Part shown: positions 4,087 to 12,126 of the stretch, in pieces | How positions within the stretch are numbered: the first letter of the stretch is position 1 | Layout of the letters: every line of letters starts with the position of its first letter | Assembly (NCBI GenBank): GCA_003490025.1 | Contig: DNJC01000085.1 | Location: 180 to 15,944 of the forward strand | Direction: 5' to 3' | Source of the DNA: Geobacter sp. | GTDB lineage: Bacteria > Desulfobacterota > Desulfuromonadia > Geobacterales > Geobacteraceae | Length of the DNA stretch: 15,765 bases | Translations under genes and position numbers: made by a program | The notes under the pieces: model-generated | Told to the model about the DNA's origin: nothing | Seen by the model: the letters and a program-made list of their open reading frames with translations, nothing else | Databases searched by the model: none

Positions 4087-5312
4087 CTGTCCCGGCTTTT
4101 CCTATCGCCCTGGCGCGTGTCATCCACTCCAACCTGCGCGGGAGGCCTGTGGCGGTGGCCCCGCTCAACTCGGAGCGGGCTCTGCTGCAGTGCATCTCGG
4201 CGGAAGCGGCCGCGGAGGGGGTGCACGCGGGGACTCCGATTTACCTGGCTCGCAAATCCTGCCCTTCTCTCATCGTCATCGCTCCCGATCCTCATCTGAC
4301 CGCCAAGGGGACCCTGGCGCTGATGGAGCTTTCGGGGGAATTCACGCCGATCGTGGAACCGGGCGCCGGGAGGGCGTTTCTGGATCTCACCGCGTCTCGA
4401 AGGCTTTTCGGGCCGGCGCGGGACGTGGCGGCGCGGCTGGAGAGGGCTATCGCTTCGCAGCTTGGATTGGAGGCGATGGCCGGCGCGGGGGTGAACAAGC
4501 TGGTCTCGCGGGTGGCGGCGGATGTCATGCAGGAGCCGGGGGTCTACGACGTCTTCCACGGCGCGGAGCGGAGTTTCCTGGCTCCTTTCCCTGTGTCGGT
4601 TCTCCCCGGGGTGGGCGAATCGCGTCAGACGCTGCTCTTCCGGGATCTGAACCTGCAGCGGGTGGAGCAGGTGGCGGCGCTGTCGCTGCCGCAGTTGCGG
4701 CTGGCGGTGGGACCTTTCGCGCCTCTCTTGCATGACCGGGCCTGCGGCATCGACCGCTCGCCGGTGCAGCCTCCGCGGATGAGCACAGAGATCGTGGAGG
4801 AGGGGTTGCTGGACCAGGAGGAGAACGACGACGCGGTGCTGTTGTCGGAGTTGCTGCGGCTGGTGGAGGGGTGCGGGGTGCGGTTGCGCCGGCTGAAGAA
4901 GGGGGCGCGCAAGGTTACCCTGTCGGTGATGTACGCGGACGGGGTGAGCGAGCAGGGGAAGAAGATCCTCCCTGTGGCTACTTCGCTGGATCTGCAGTTG
5001 CTGGCGGCGGTGGAGGGACTTTTCTTCGCAACCTGCAAGAGACGGCAGAGGGTGAAGGGGTTGCGGCTTAGTTGCGACCAGGTGGCGGAGGAGGCGGGGC
5101 AGATGGATCTGTTTGCGCCTGTCGCGGCTGGTGTATCGCGGAAAGAGGTCGATTTGCAGGAGACGCTGGATTTGCTGCGGGAAAAGCATGGGCGGAGCGC
5201 GGTGCGCTGGGGGAAGGGGCTGGTGGCGCACAGGGAGGTGACGCTGGCCAGCGAGCCGCCGACTGCCTGGGACCCGGAGCAGAATAGGTATATGACGGTG
5301 ACTAAAAACTAA
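4062..5312 (+). CDS. imuB: ImuB-like Y-family polymerase homologue, catalytically dead
   Basis: A 416-residue protein with the Y-family (DinB/ImuB) fold that should act as the adaptor of the mutasome, linking DnaE2 to the sliding clamp at lesions. Motif I reads ILHIAVPAF where active polymerases have HVDMDAF, so the metal-binding Asp is A9. The second catalytic motif reads VEPGAGRAFLDLT where active ones have SIDEAFLD, so D103/E104 are G103/R104. Palm and fingers residues otherwise remain, including the helix-hairpin region PVSVLPGVGESR. A canonical clamp-binding motif QMDLF is at 347-351 near the C-terminus. These losses are typical of ImuB, not DinB. It overlaps lexA by 25 bases; dnaE2 follows after 71 bases. 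No imuA lies in the cassette. The C-terminal tail (PPTAWDPEQNRYMTV) is also usual for ImuB-like proteins. Confidence 0.85.
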   Translation: MDRQILHIAVPAFPIALARVIHSNLRGRPVAVAPLNSERALLQCISAEAAAEGVHAGTPIYLARKSCPSLIVIAPDPHLTAKGTLALMELSGEFTPIVEPGAGRAFLDLTASRRLFGPARDVAARLERAIASQLGLEAMAGAGVNKLVSRVAADVMQEPGVYDVFHGAERSFLAPFPVSVLPGVGESRQTLLFRDLNLQRVEQVAALSLPQLRLAVGPFAPLLHDRACGIDRSPVQPPRMSTEIVEEGLLDQEENDDAVLLSELLRLVEGCGVRLRRLKKGARKVTLSVMYADGVSEQGKKILPVATSLDLQLLAAVEGLFFATCKRRQRVKGLRLSCDQVAEEAGQMDLFAPVAAGVSRKEVDLQETLDLLREKHGRSAVRWGKGLVAHREVTLASEPPTAWDPEQNRYMTVTKN

Positions 5313-5321
5313 AAAAACAAA

Positions 5322-5360
5322 GCGTCCCCCCTCCCTGACCCTCCCCCTCCGGGGGAGGGG
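5322..5360. repeat. Palindromic repeat copy 3, between imuB and dnaE2
   Basis: CCCTCCCCC (5339-5347), loop TCC, GGGGGAGGG (5351-5359): a perfect 9-bp stem filling most of the 71-base gap. Read on the minus strand it has the GGA loop and the trailing CAGGGAGGGGGG seen in other copies. The hairpin lacks a T-run on the + side, so it should not terminate the cassette transcript. Confidence 0.75.
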
Positions 5361-5383
5361 ATAAAAAGTTCAAGGTCTGCCAG

Positions 5384-8300
5384 ATGTTCGTTCATCTCCA
5401 TGTTCATTCTTCGCTGTCTCCCAACTGGGGGGTGCACTCGCCTGAGGCGCTCTGCTCTGCTGCGGCGCAACTCGGCTCCCGCTCTCTCGCGCTTACGGAC
5501 CGAAACGGGTTCTACGGCGTCCCTCGCTTCATCAATGCCGCTCGGGACGCGGGCATCGCTCCTATCATCGGGACTGAGGCGGTTACCGCGCTGAACCGTG
5601 CGGTTCTGCTGGCGGCTGACGAGGAGGGGTACGCCAACATCTCGCGCCTCCTCTCGGACCTCCACTGCAGGAAGGGCTTCAACCTGATCGACGCGCTGTC
5701 TGTGTACCGGCGGGGGGTGGTGGTGCTGAGCGATGACGGCAAGCTCCTTTCGGCTCTCAAGAGGGAGTCGGACGAGAGGCTCTTCGTTGAACTCTCGCCG
5801 GGACACTCTATGCACCGGGCGCTGGTTTTGTCGCGGGAGTTGCGGCTGCCGGCGGTGGCGACGTCGCGGGCCGTCTTTCGCGCTGAGCGCTACGCAGGGC
5901 AAGAGGGATCCTTCGAGCCGGACAGATCGCCTGGTTCCGGCGCCCTCACCCCGACCCAGGCCCACATTGATGAGACAGTCGCCTCTTCCCGGGGGGCCGG
6001 CGCCCTCACCCCGACCCTCTCCCGGAGGGCGAGGGAGGGTGGGGACCGGATGGAGAGAGGGGATGGAGGGTCCACACATCCAGTCGGAGCGAAGGGGCAG
6101 AACCCTGACTTTCACCTGCACCGGGTGCTGAGGGCTATTCATCTTAATACCAAACTGTCCAGACTTACTCCCGAACAGACGGCGGCGGAGGCGGACGTGC
6201 TTTACTCTGCCGATCAGATGGCGGACTTCTTCCCGCATTGCCCGGAGGCGCTGTCCAACTCTCTGCGCATCGCGCAAATGTGCCGGACGGACTGGGATTT
6301 CTCCGCTACCGTCTTCCCGGCCTTCCGCGACCTCGGCTCGGAGGCGGCTTTCGAGACGCTGCAGGAGCGCTCGCGACTGGGGGCTATCTGGCGCTACGGC
6401 TCCATCAACGAGGCTGTGCAATCTCGCCTGGACAAGGAACTCGCCATCATCCGGGACAAGGGGTTCTCGCACTACTTCCTGGTCGTGGAGGAGATCACCA
6501 AACAGTCGCAGCGGACCTGCGGCAGGGGGAGCGCGGCGGCATCGCTGGTCGCCTACTGCCTCGGCATCACGCATGTCGATCCCATCAGGCACAACCTCTT
6601 CTTCGAACGGTTCCTGAACGAGGGGCGGACGGACCCGCCGGACATCGACGTGGATTTTCCCTGGGACGAGCGGGACGCCATCCTCGACTTCGCCTTCGCC
6701 CGCTACGGCGCGAAGCGTGCGGCGATGGTGGCGAACCAGGTCGGCTTCAAGGGTAGATCGGCGCTGCGGGAGGTGGCGAAGGTCTACGGCCTGCCGGACT
6801 TCGAGATCAAGGAGATGACGGAGCGCATCTCCGGTTTCTGGCGCGCGGAGCAGAGCGCCGCGGCGGTGGCGGGTCACCCGCTCTTCCAGGGGGAAACGCT
6901 CTCCTCGGACTGGCAGGAGATCATGGCGACGGCGCGGCGCCTGAACGGGCAGTTGCGCCACCTCTCCCTGCATTGCGGAGGCCTCGTCATCGTCCCGGAC
7001 GAGATCCGCCGCTACGTCCCGGTGGAGATCTCGAACAAGGGGCTGCCGATGATCCAGTGGGAGAAGGACCAGACGGAGGACGCGGGGCTGGTGAAGATCG
7101 ACATCCTCGGTAACCGCTCGCTCGCCGTGATCAGGGACGCGATGGCGGCGGTGAAGGAGCAGAAGGGAATCGAGATCGATTACGCGAGCTGGCGTCCGCT
7201 GGAGGACGAGAGGACGCAGAGCCTGCTGCGGCGTGGCCTCACCATCGGCTGTTTTTACCTGGAATCTCCTTCCGTCCGGCTCTTGCTGCGAAAGATCTGG
7301 AGCAGCACGGCGCCGCCGGAGACCTTCGAGATTGATCTCTTCGAGGTGCTGGTGCAGGCGTCCTCCATCATCCGCCCGGCGGCGAACAGCTTCATCCAGG
7401 AATACATCGCCAGGATGCAGGGGAAGAAATGGGAGCACCTGCACCCGCTTCTGGAGGGGGTGCTGGGCGAGACGCTCGGCATAGCTATCTACCAGGAGCA
7501 GATCACCCAGATCGCCATGGAGCTTGCCGGATTCTCGGCCAGCGAGGGGGACCAGCTCCGGAAGGTGATCACCAAGAAGCACCGGGAGAAGAAGCTGGCG
7601 GACTTCCGCGCCAAGTTTTTCGCGGGAGCGCTGCAGCGGGGTGTCCCCGAAAAGGTGCTGGGGCCGATCTGGGACCAGATCCTCTCCTTTGCCGGCTACT
7701 CGTTCTGCAAGCCGCACTCGGCAAGTTATGCTCTCCTCAGCGGCAATGCCGCCTACATGAAGGCGAACCACCCGGCGCAGTTCATCGCGGCGGTGATCTC
7801 CAACCAGGGAGGGTACTATTCCCCGTTCGCCTACATCTCCGAGGGGCGCCGCTTAGGCCTTGCCATCCTCCCTCCGGACATCAACGAGAGCGAGTACCAG
7901 TACACCGGCGCGGACAAGTGGCTGCGGGTCGGTCTGATGCAGATAGACGGGCTCACGCGGGACGGAGCCGAGAGGCTTTTGAAAGAGCGGCGGGAGAAAG
8001 GACGCTATGCTTCGTTCCGCGACTTTCTGAACCGGGCCGGGGTGCAGCGTGCCGACGCGGAGCGGCTGGTAAAGGCGGGGTGCTTCGATGGACTCGAGGG
8101 TGAGGAGAAGCGGCCAACCCTGTTATGGGAACTGCTCCATTTCCAGCAGCAGGCGACGTCGCTACTTTTCGAGCAGAAGACGGAACTGCCGCAGGCTCCC
8201 CCTTACGACGCGCAGACGGTGCTGAGGCAGGAGGTGGAGACGCTCGGTTTCCTCGTGTCGCGGCACCCTCTTACCCTGTACAAGGGAGAGTGGCAGCGGC

Positions 8301-8590
8301 ACAAGCCGATCAAGGCTTCGGAGCTGATCAGGCATGCGGGGAAGTGGGTGACCATGGTGGGGTGGTGGATCACCACGAAGGCGGTGGAGGACAAGAACGG
8401 GCGGCCGATGGAATTCGTCTCCTTCGAGGATGTCACCGCCATCTTCGACGCCACTTTCTTCCCGGACGTCTACGCGAGGTTCTGCCGCAAACTGTCCCAG
8501 AGGCGGCCTTACCTGCTGAAGGGGGTGGTGGAGGTGGAGTTCGGCGTGGCTACCTTGAGGGTGAAGTGGGTGGGGTTTCTGGATGGGTGA
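5384..8590 (+). CDS. dnaE2: DnaE2 error-prone DNA polymerase III alpha-type subunit
   Basis: A 1068-residue C-family polymerase that performs damage-tolerant, mutagenic synthesis with ImuB under SOS control. The PHP domain opens with VHLHVHSSLS and has LTDRNGFYG where housekeeping DnaE has TDH, so its metal site is altered. The palm carries GRGSAAASLVAYCLGITHVDP, the catalytic PPDIDVDF (D422 and D424 as the likely metal ligands) and GLVKIDILG (D573). The fingers follow with YQEQITQIAMELAGFS and KPHSASYALLS, then an HhH region (SFRDFLNRAGVQRADAERL) and an OB-fold (VEDKNGRPMEFVSFEDV). Residues about 175-240 are a repeat-derived insertion in the PHP region. Start: ATG 5384 with AAGG at 5372-5375. 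It ends 15 bases from the convergent kinase gene. Position in the lexA-imuB cassette decides DnaE2 over DnaE1. Confidence 0.92.
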   Translation: MFVHLHVHSSLSPNWGVHSPEALCSAAAQLGSRSLALTDRNGFYGVPRFINAARDAGIAPIIGTEAVTALNRAVLLAADEEGYANISRLLSDLHCRKGFNLIDALSVYRRGVVVLSDDGKLLSALKRESDERLFVELSPGHSMHRALVLSRELRLPAVATSRAVFRAERYAGQEGSFEPDRSPGSGALTPTQAHIDETVASSRGAGALTPTLSRRAREGGDRMERGDGGSTHPVGAKGQNPDFHLHRVLRAIHLNTKLSRLTPEQTAAEADVLYSADQMADFFPHCPEALSNSLRIAQMCRTDWDFSATVFPAFRDLGSEAAFETLQERSRLGAIWRYGSINEAVQSRLDKELAIIRDKGFSHYFLVVEEITKQSQRTCGRGSAAASLVAYCLGITHVDPIRHNLFFERFLNEGRTDPPDIDVDFPWDERDAILDFAFARYGAKRAAMVANQVGFKGRSALREVAKVYGLPDFEIKEMTERISGFWRAEQSAAAVAGHPLFQGETLSSDWQEIMATARRLNGQLRHLSLHCGGLVIVPDEIRRYVPVEISNKGLPMIQWEKDQTEDAGLVKIDILGNRSLAVIRDAMAAVKEQKGIEIDYASWRPLEDERTQSLLRRGLTIGCFYLESPSVRLLLRKIWSSTAPPETFEIDLFEVLVQASSIIRPAANSFIQEYIARMQGKKWEHLHPLLEGVLGETLGIAIYQEQITQIAMELAGFSASEGDQLRKVITKKHREKKLADFRAKFFAGALQRGVPEKVLGPIWDQILSFAGYSFCKPHSASYALLSGNAAYMKANHPAQFIAAVISNQGGYYSPFAYISEGRRLGLAILPPDINESEYQYTGADKWLRVGLMQIDGLTRDGAERLLKERREKGRYASFRDFLNRAGVQRADAERLVKAGCFDGLEGEEKRPTLLWELLHFQQQATSLLFEQKTELPQAPPYDAQTVLRQEVETLGFLVSRHPLTLYKGEWQRHKPIKASELIRHAGKWVTMVGWWITTKAVEDKNGRPMEFVSFEDVTAIFDATFFPDVYARFCRKLSQRRPYLLKGVVEVEFGVATLRVKWVGFLDG
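5938..6056. repeat. Palindromic repeat copy 4, in frame within dnaE2, partly duplicated
   Basis: CCGGCGCCCTCACCCCGACC occurs twice, starting near 5938 and near 5998, 60 bases (20 codons) apart. The second occurrence continues into CCCTCTCCC (6015-6023), loop GGA, GGGCGAGGG (6027-6035). The protein reads GALTPTQ and, 20 residues later, GALTPTLSRRAREGG. This low-complexity insert interrupts the PHP region between FRAERYAG and DFHLHRVLRAIH without breaking the frame. Confidence 0.8.
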
Positions 8591-8605
8591 GGGGGTGGTT
8601 GGGTG

Positions 8606-10702
8606 CTACGGCAGGAACGGGTACGAGGCCCTTGGGGGGGTGGTCAAAAGCGGAAGGTAGACGTTGAAGGTGGTGCCTTTCTCGGGTTGACTGTCTATCT
8701 CCAGGTAGCCGTCGTGCTGCTTCACTATCCCGTACACTATCGCAAGCCCCAGGCCGGTCCCCTTCCCGACCTCCTTGGTCGTGAAGAACGGCTCCATGAT
8801 ATGGGCCTTGGTCGCGTCGTCCATCCCGGTACCGGTGTCGGTGACGGAAAGCACGGCGTACTGACCGATGGCGCCGTAACCGTGGGATTCCAGGAACTCC
8901 ACCCCCATCTCCATCATCCCCGTTTTTACGGTCAGCACACCCCCCTCGGGCATGGCGTCCCTCGCATTGGTCACCAGGTTCATCACCGCCTGGTCGATCT
9001 GCCCCGAGTCCGCGAACACCGGCAGATGCTCTTCGCTCATCTCGATCTTCAGCTCGATGTCGTTGGTGATCAGGCGGCTCAGCAACCTCTGCTCGCTGTT
9101 GACGAGGGTGTTCAGGTCGGTGTACTCGGGGTTGGTCGCCTGCTTCCTGCTGAAGGTGAGGAGACCCCTGGTCAGCGTGGCGGCCCGGTCGGCGGCGGAG
9201 ATCACGTGGTCCAGGAATCCGGCCGCCGGGTCGTCCTGGCTCATCTTCATCTGCGCCAGGTTGACGAATCCGGTTATCGCGGTGAGGAGATTGTTGAAGT
9301 CGTGGGCGATGCCGCGCGCCAGCAATCCCACCGCCTCCATCTTCTGTGACTGCCGCACCTGCTCGGTGATCCTCTTCTCCCGCTCCGCGAATATGGCGTT
9401 GCGCAGTGTCATGCCGATCAGCGGCGCGATCCCGGTCAAAAGGCTCAGATCGCTTTGCTTCAGTTTCTTCCGGGACTTCATGTTGTCCACCGCGAGGACC
9501 CCCAGCGACTCTCCTTCGCAGAGTATGGCGCAGCAGATGAAGGAATCCGCCCCCATCGTCTCGGAGAAGGAGACGCTCTTTGGCGAGTGGATATGGGTCA
9601 GCTCGGCGAAATCGTTGACGAAGATCGACTTGCGGTCCCGGAAGCATGAGACAAAGATCCCCTTGGAATCGGAGTCGGTGAGGTTGAAGCTCGTCTTTTC
9701 CAGCACCTCCTGCTGTTTTTCATCATAGCCGTAGCCGGTGCAGAACTTGAGGCTTCCCTTCTTGGCATCGGCCAGCATGATCACGCAGCGGTCGTATCCC
9801 AGCCTCTTCTCGACGACCTTGATGACGTTCTCGAGCACCTCGTTGATGCTCCCCTGCTTGGTGATCGCCTGCCCCACCTCGTTCACCATGCGGGCGTTGT
9901 CGTAGTTGACGCCGATCTCCTCGATCATGGTGTCGGTCGATTCCTTCAGCTTGGAGAGCGCCTTGGCGATTTCCATTTTCTCCAGGCGCTCCGCGAGGTA
10001 GGAGGCCGCCAGCGCCAGGAAACCGAGCCCCACCAGCATCTCGCCGATGTGACCGACCTCGAGAAAGTAGTCGAACGGCGCGTACAGCAGGAGGACCAGC
10101 GGGAGCACGACGTTGCGAATGCGCCGGACCACCGCGTAGGGGGTGTTTTCCCAGGAAAGTATGTAGCGGCAGCACGAGCCTCCCCTGAACATGCATTCCG
10201 GGTGCTCCACTTCAGGCGCCTGGTGGTTGAAGATGGTTACGACGGCCTCGTAGAAACCGATCCGGTTCTCGCACTGGTAGAGTTTCTCATCGACTCCCGC
10301 AAGCGGGGTCACCGTGATCTCCACCTTGTTGTCGGCGATTTTCCTGCAGGTGTGCAGAGAGGATTTGGTGAAGTTGGAGGCGGCGTTGCCGATGGCGAAA
10401 AAGGTATTGGCAGGTCCTATGGTGCCGAAGACATGCTTGCCCATCACACCCAGGGACTCCTCGGAAGCGGCGTAGCGTCCCCCTTCCCTGGCGATGTCGC
10501 AGCCGACGAGTTCGGTCAATTTTTCGTGGAAGCGGTCCACCTGGCGCTGGGCGAACCAGTGTCCCTCGTCGTTCACCTGGTACGGCTTGATGTCGGCGTA
10601 GAGCAGCAGTTCGCGCTGATCGACCTGCGGGTACTTCTTGTTGAGCAGCTTCAGGAAGGTGCTTATTATTTTGCTGTTGTAAAGCGGCTGGTCTTCTGAC
10701 AT
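8606..10702 (-). CDS. Membrane sensor histidine kinase with V4R-like and GAF domains
   Basis: A 698-residue two-component sensor kinase. Residues 1-185 form a cytoplasmic-looking input domain ending in ECMFRGGSCCRYILSW (C170, C177, C178), which resembles the cysteine-bearing end of 4-vinyl-reductase (V4R) type ligand domains; the ligand is unknown. Two hydrophobic helices (about 197-240, around VVLPLVLLLYAPFDYF and LVGLGFLALAASYL) make a membrane hairpin. A coiled linker and a GAF domain (about 275-440) follow. The transmitter has the H-box GIAHDFNNLLTAITGF with phospho-acceptor H467, N-box NLVTNARDAMPEGG, G1 DTGTGMDD, F-box EPFFTTKEVGKGTGLGL and the end GTTFNVYLP. There is no receiver domain and no adjacent regulator, so it is an orphan kinase. 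The start at 10702 lacks a strong ribosome site and follows a nested hairpin. It converges on dnaE2 with a 15-base gap. Confidence 0.9.
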   Translation of the reverse strand: MSEDQPLYNSKIISTFLKLLNKKYPQVDQRELLLYADIKPYQVNDEGHWFAQRQVDRFHEKLTELVGCDIAREGGRYAASEESLGVMGKHVFGTIGPANTFFAIGNAASNFTKSSLHTCRKIADNKVEITVTPLAGVDEKLYQCENRIGFYEAVVTIFNHQAPEVEHPECMFRGGSCCRYILSWENTPYAVVRRIRNVVLPLVLLLYAPFDYFLEVGHIGEMLVGLGFLALAASYLAERLEKMEIAKALSKLKESTDTMIEEIGVNYDNARMVNEVGQAITKQGSINEVLENVIKVVEKRLGYDRCVIMLADAKKGSLKFCTGYGYDEKQQEVLEKTSFNLTDSDSKGIFVSCFRDRKSIFVNDFAELTHIHSPKSVSFSETMGADSFICCAILCEGESLGVLAVDNMKSRKKLKQSDLSLLTGIAPLIGMTLRNAIFAEREKRITEQVRQSQKMEAVGLLARGIAHDFNNLLTAITGFVNLAQMKMSQDDPAAGFLDHVISAADRAATLTRGLLTFSRKQATNPEYTDLNTLVNSEQRLLSRLITNDIELKIEMSEEHLPVFADSGQIDQAVMNLVTNARDAMPEGGVLTVKTGMMEMGVEFLESHGYGAIGQYAVLSVTDTGTGMDDATKAHIMEPFFTTKEVGKGTGLGLAIVYGIVKQHDGYLEIDSQPEKGTTFNVYLPLLTTPPRASYPFLP

Positions 10703-10708
10703 CTCGGA

Positions 10709-10771
10709 TGTGAACCCCGTGTCCGGAAGGAGGGAGGCGACGTACCTCCGTTAGATTCCGGAACCTTCACA
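10709..10771 (-). promoter_or_regulatory. Nested inverted repeats in the kinase leader
   Basis: Three pairs nest in one 63-base segment: TGTGAA/TTCACA (10709-10714 and 10766-10771), TCCGGAA/TTCCGGA (10722-10728 and 10756-10762), and GGAGG/CCTCC (10733-10737 and 10745-10749). As RNA on the minus strand this folds to a long hairpin ending 6 bases before the kinase ATG, able to affect initiation; as DNA it could be an operator. I recognise no riboswitch class. Confidence 0.4.
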
Positions 10772-10801
10772 CCTATCGGCTGTTACCGCGCTTTCTTTAA
10801 C

Positions 10802-10834
10802 AAAAAAGCCCGGCTTCCTTTCGGGGCCGGGCTT
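10802..10834 (-). terminator. Intrinsic terminator after ftsZ
   Basis: On the minus strand AAGCCCGGC (10834-10826) and GCCGGGCTT (10814-10806) form a 9-bp stem with an 11-base loop, followed by a run of T (complement of 10802-10807). It lies 31 bases past the ftsZ stop and closes the ddl-ftsQ-ftsA-ftsZ transcript before the kinase gene. Confidence 0.85.
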
Positions 10835-10864
10835 CTCGTTTCGGGGGGTGACCGAGGGCATTAC

Positions 10865-12019
10865 CTAGTCTACGGACTTCCTCAGGAAGGTCGGGATATC
10901 GTACTGGTCCTCGTCTTCCATCAGGAAGCTCCGCTGCTGCCTGGTGACGTCGCGGTTCTGCTTGTCGCGGATGTAGGTCGGGATCTCGCGGTTGATCTCG
11001 GCCGGCTGCTTGACGAGGGTGCTGACGTTCTTGATCTCGTGACGCCCCTTCTCCAGATCGAAGCGGTCGCCGAAGCCGGTGGCGATGGCGGTGATCTTGA
11101 TGGTCTCGCCGAGGGTCTCGTCGATGACCAGACCGACGATGATGTTGGCGTCCTCGTGCACCTTCTCGTGGATCACCTTGCTGGCGGTGTCGAACTCGTC
11201 CATGGTCATGGAGGAGGAACCGGAGATGTTGACCAGAACCCCCTTGGCGCCGGAGATGTCGATGTCCTCAAGGAGCGGGCTGGAAATCGCCTTCACCGCG
11301 GCGTCGACGGCGCGGTTCTCGCCGCTGCCAAGCCCGATGCCCATCATCGCCATGCCGCGCTCGCTCATGATCGACTTGACGTCGGCGAAGTCGACGTTGA
11401 TCAGGCCGGACTGGGTGATCAGGTCGGAGATCCCCTGGACCGCCTGGCGGAGCACGTCGTCGGAGGGTTTGAAGGCGTCGAGTATCGACATCGACTTGCC
11501 GGCGAGACCGAGGAGACGGTCGTTCGGGATGACGATCAGGGAGTCGACATGTTTCTTCAGTTCCTTGATCCCGTCCTCGCCCTTGGCCAGGCGCTGGCGC
11601 CCTTCGCGGGTGAACGGCTTGGTGACCACGCCGACGGTGAGGGCGCCCTGCTCGCGGGCCGCTTCGGCGATGATCGGCGCGGCGCCGGTCCCGGTGCCAC
11701 CCCCCATGCCGGCTGCGATGAAGATCATGTCCGCGCCCTTGAGCGACTCGGTCAGCTTGTCCTTGTCCTCGAGCGCCGCCTCGCGCCCGACGTTGGGGTT
11801 CGCCCCCGCGCCAAGGCCCTTGGTGAGCTGGGTCCCGATCTGGATCTTGACCGGCGCCTTGGACATCCTGAGCGCCTGGGCGTCGGTATTCGCAACGATG
11901 AAGTCGACCCCGGCGATGCCAACCGACATCATGGTGTTCACGGCGTTACCGCCGGAGCCACCAACGCCTATAACCTTAATCTTCGCACTCTGGTCGATGC
12001 TTTCATCGAAATGAAACAT
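10865..12019 (-). CDS. ftsZ: FtsZ, tubulin-like cell division GTPase
   Basis: FtsZ polymerises with GTP into the Z-ring at midcell and recruits the divisome. The 384-residue protein has the N-terminal GTP-binding loop IKVIGVGGSGGNAVNTM, the tubulin signature GGGTGTGAAPIIAE, the T7-like loop segment VDFADVKSIM with NVDFADV (synergy residues), and the conserved C-terminal peptide DIPTFLRKS at the very end, which binds FtsA and other partners. A variable linker (about 320-370) precedes that tail. GGGGGAG ends 3 bases before the ATG at 12019. It is last in the cluster; the 107-base gap to ftsA (12020-12126) is markedly AT-rich compared with its surroundings and may hold an extra promoter, though I see no convincing -35/-10 pair. 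Confidence 0.98.
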   Translation of the reverse strand: MFHFDESIDQSAKIKVIGVGGSGGNAVNTMMSVGIAGVDFIVANTDAQALRMSKAPVKIQIGTQLTKGLGAGANPNVGREAALEDKDKLTESLKGADMIFIAAGMGGGTGTGAAPIIAEAAREQGALTVGVVTKPFTREGRQRLAKGEDGIKELKKHVDSLIVIPNDRLLGLAGKSMSILDAFKPSDDVLRQAVQGISDLITQSGLINVDFADVKSIMSERGMAMMGIGLGSGENRAVDAAVKAISSPLLEDIDISGAKGVLVNISGSSSMTMDEFDTASKVIHEKVHEDANIIVGLVIDETLGETIKITAIATGFGDRFDLEKGRHEIKNVSTLVKQPAEINREIPTYIRDKQNRDVTRQQRSFLMEDEDQYDIPTFLRKSVD

Positions 12020-12126
12020 GTACTCCCCCTTTGGTTCCGCCCCCCGGCGATGGCAAAAATATTAGCCGTTTTTATACTACGTTTGCGTTTCTAATGGAAG
12101 AGCAAAATACTACATATTGTGTTTTT

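Noticed and set aside
4053..5231. 392-codon minus-strand frame opposite imuB
   Set aside because: Low-complexity His/Arg/Pro/Gln sequence with no recognisable fold; it mirrors the real gene.
5322..5360. Terminator between imuB and dnaE2
   Set aside because: The hairpin is strong but has no T-run on the transcribed side and is one copy of a dispersed repeat family.
5309..7771. 820-codon open frame on the minus strand opposite imuB end and dnaE2
   Set aside because: It is antisense to a clearly conserved polymerase, is rich in Arg/His/Leu as expected from the complement of GC-rich coding DNA, and shows no domain or ribosome site.
11039..12094. Long plus-strand frames opposite ftsZ
   Set aside because: Antisense shadows of ftsZ with no initiation signal or family resemblance.
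12020..12126. Internal promoter for ftsZ in the AT-rich gap
   Set aside because: TATAAA- and TAGTAT-like boxes occur, but no acceptable -35 lies at 16-18 bases; left as a possibility in the ftsZ entry only.
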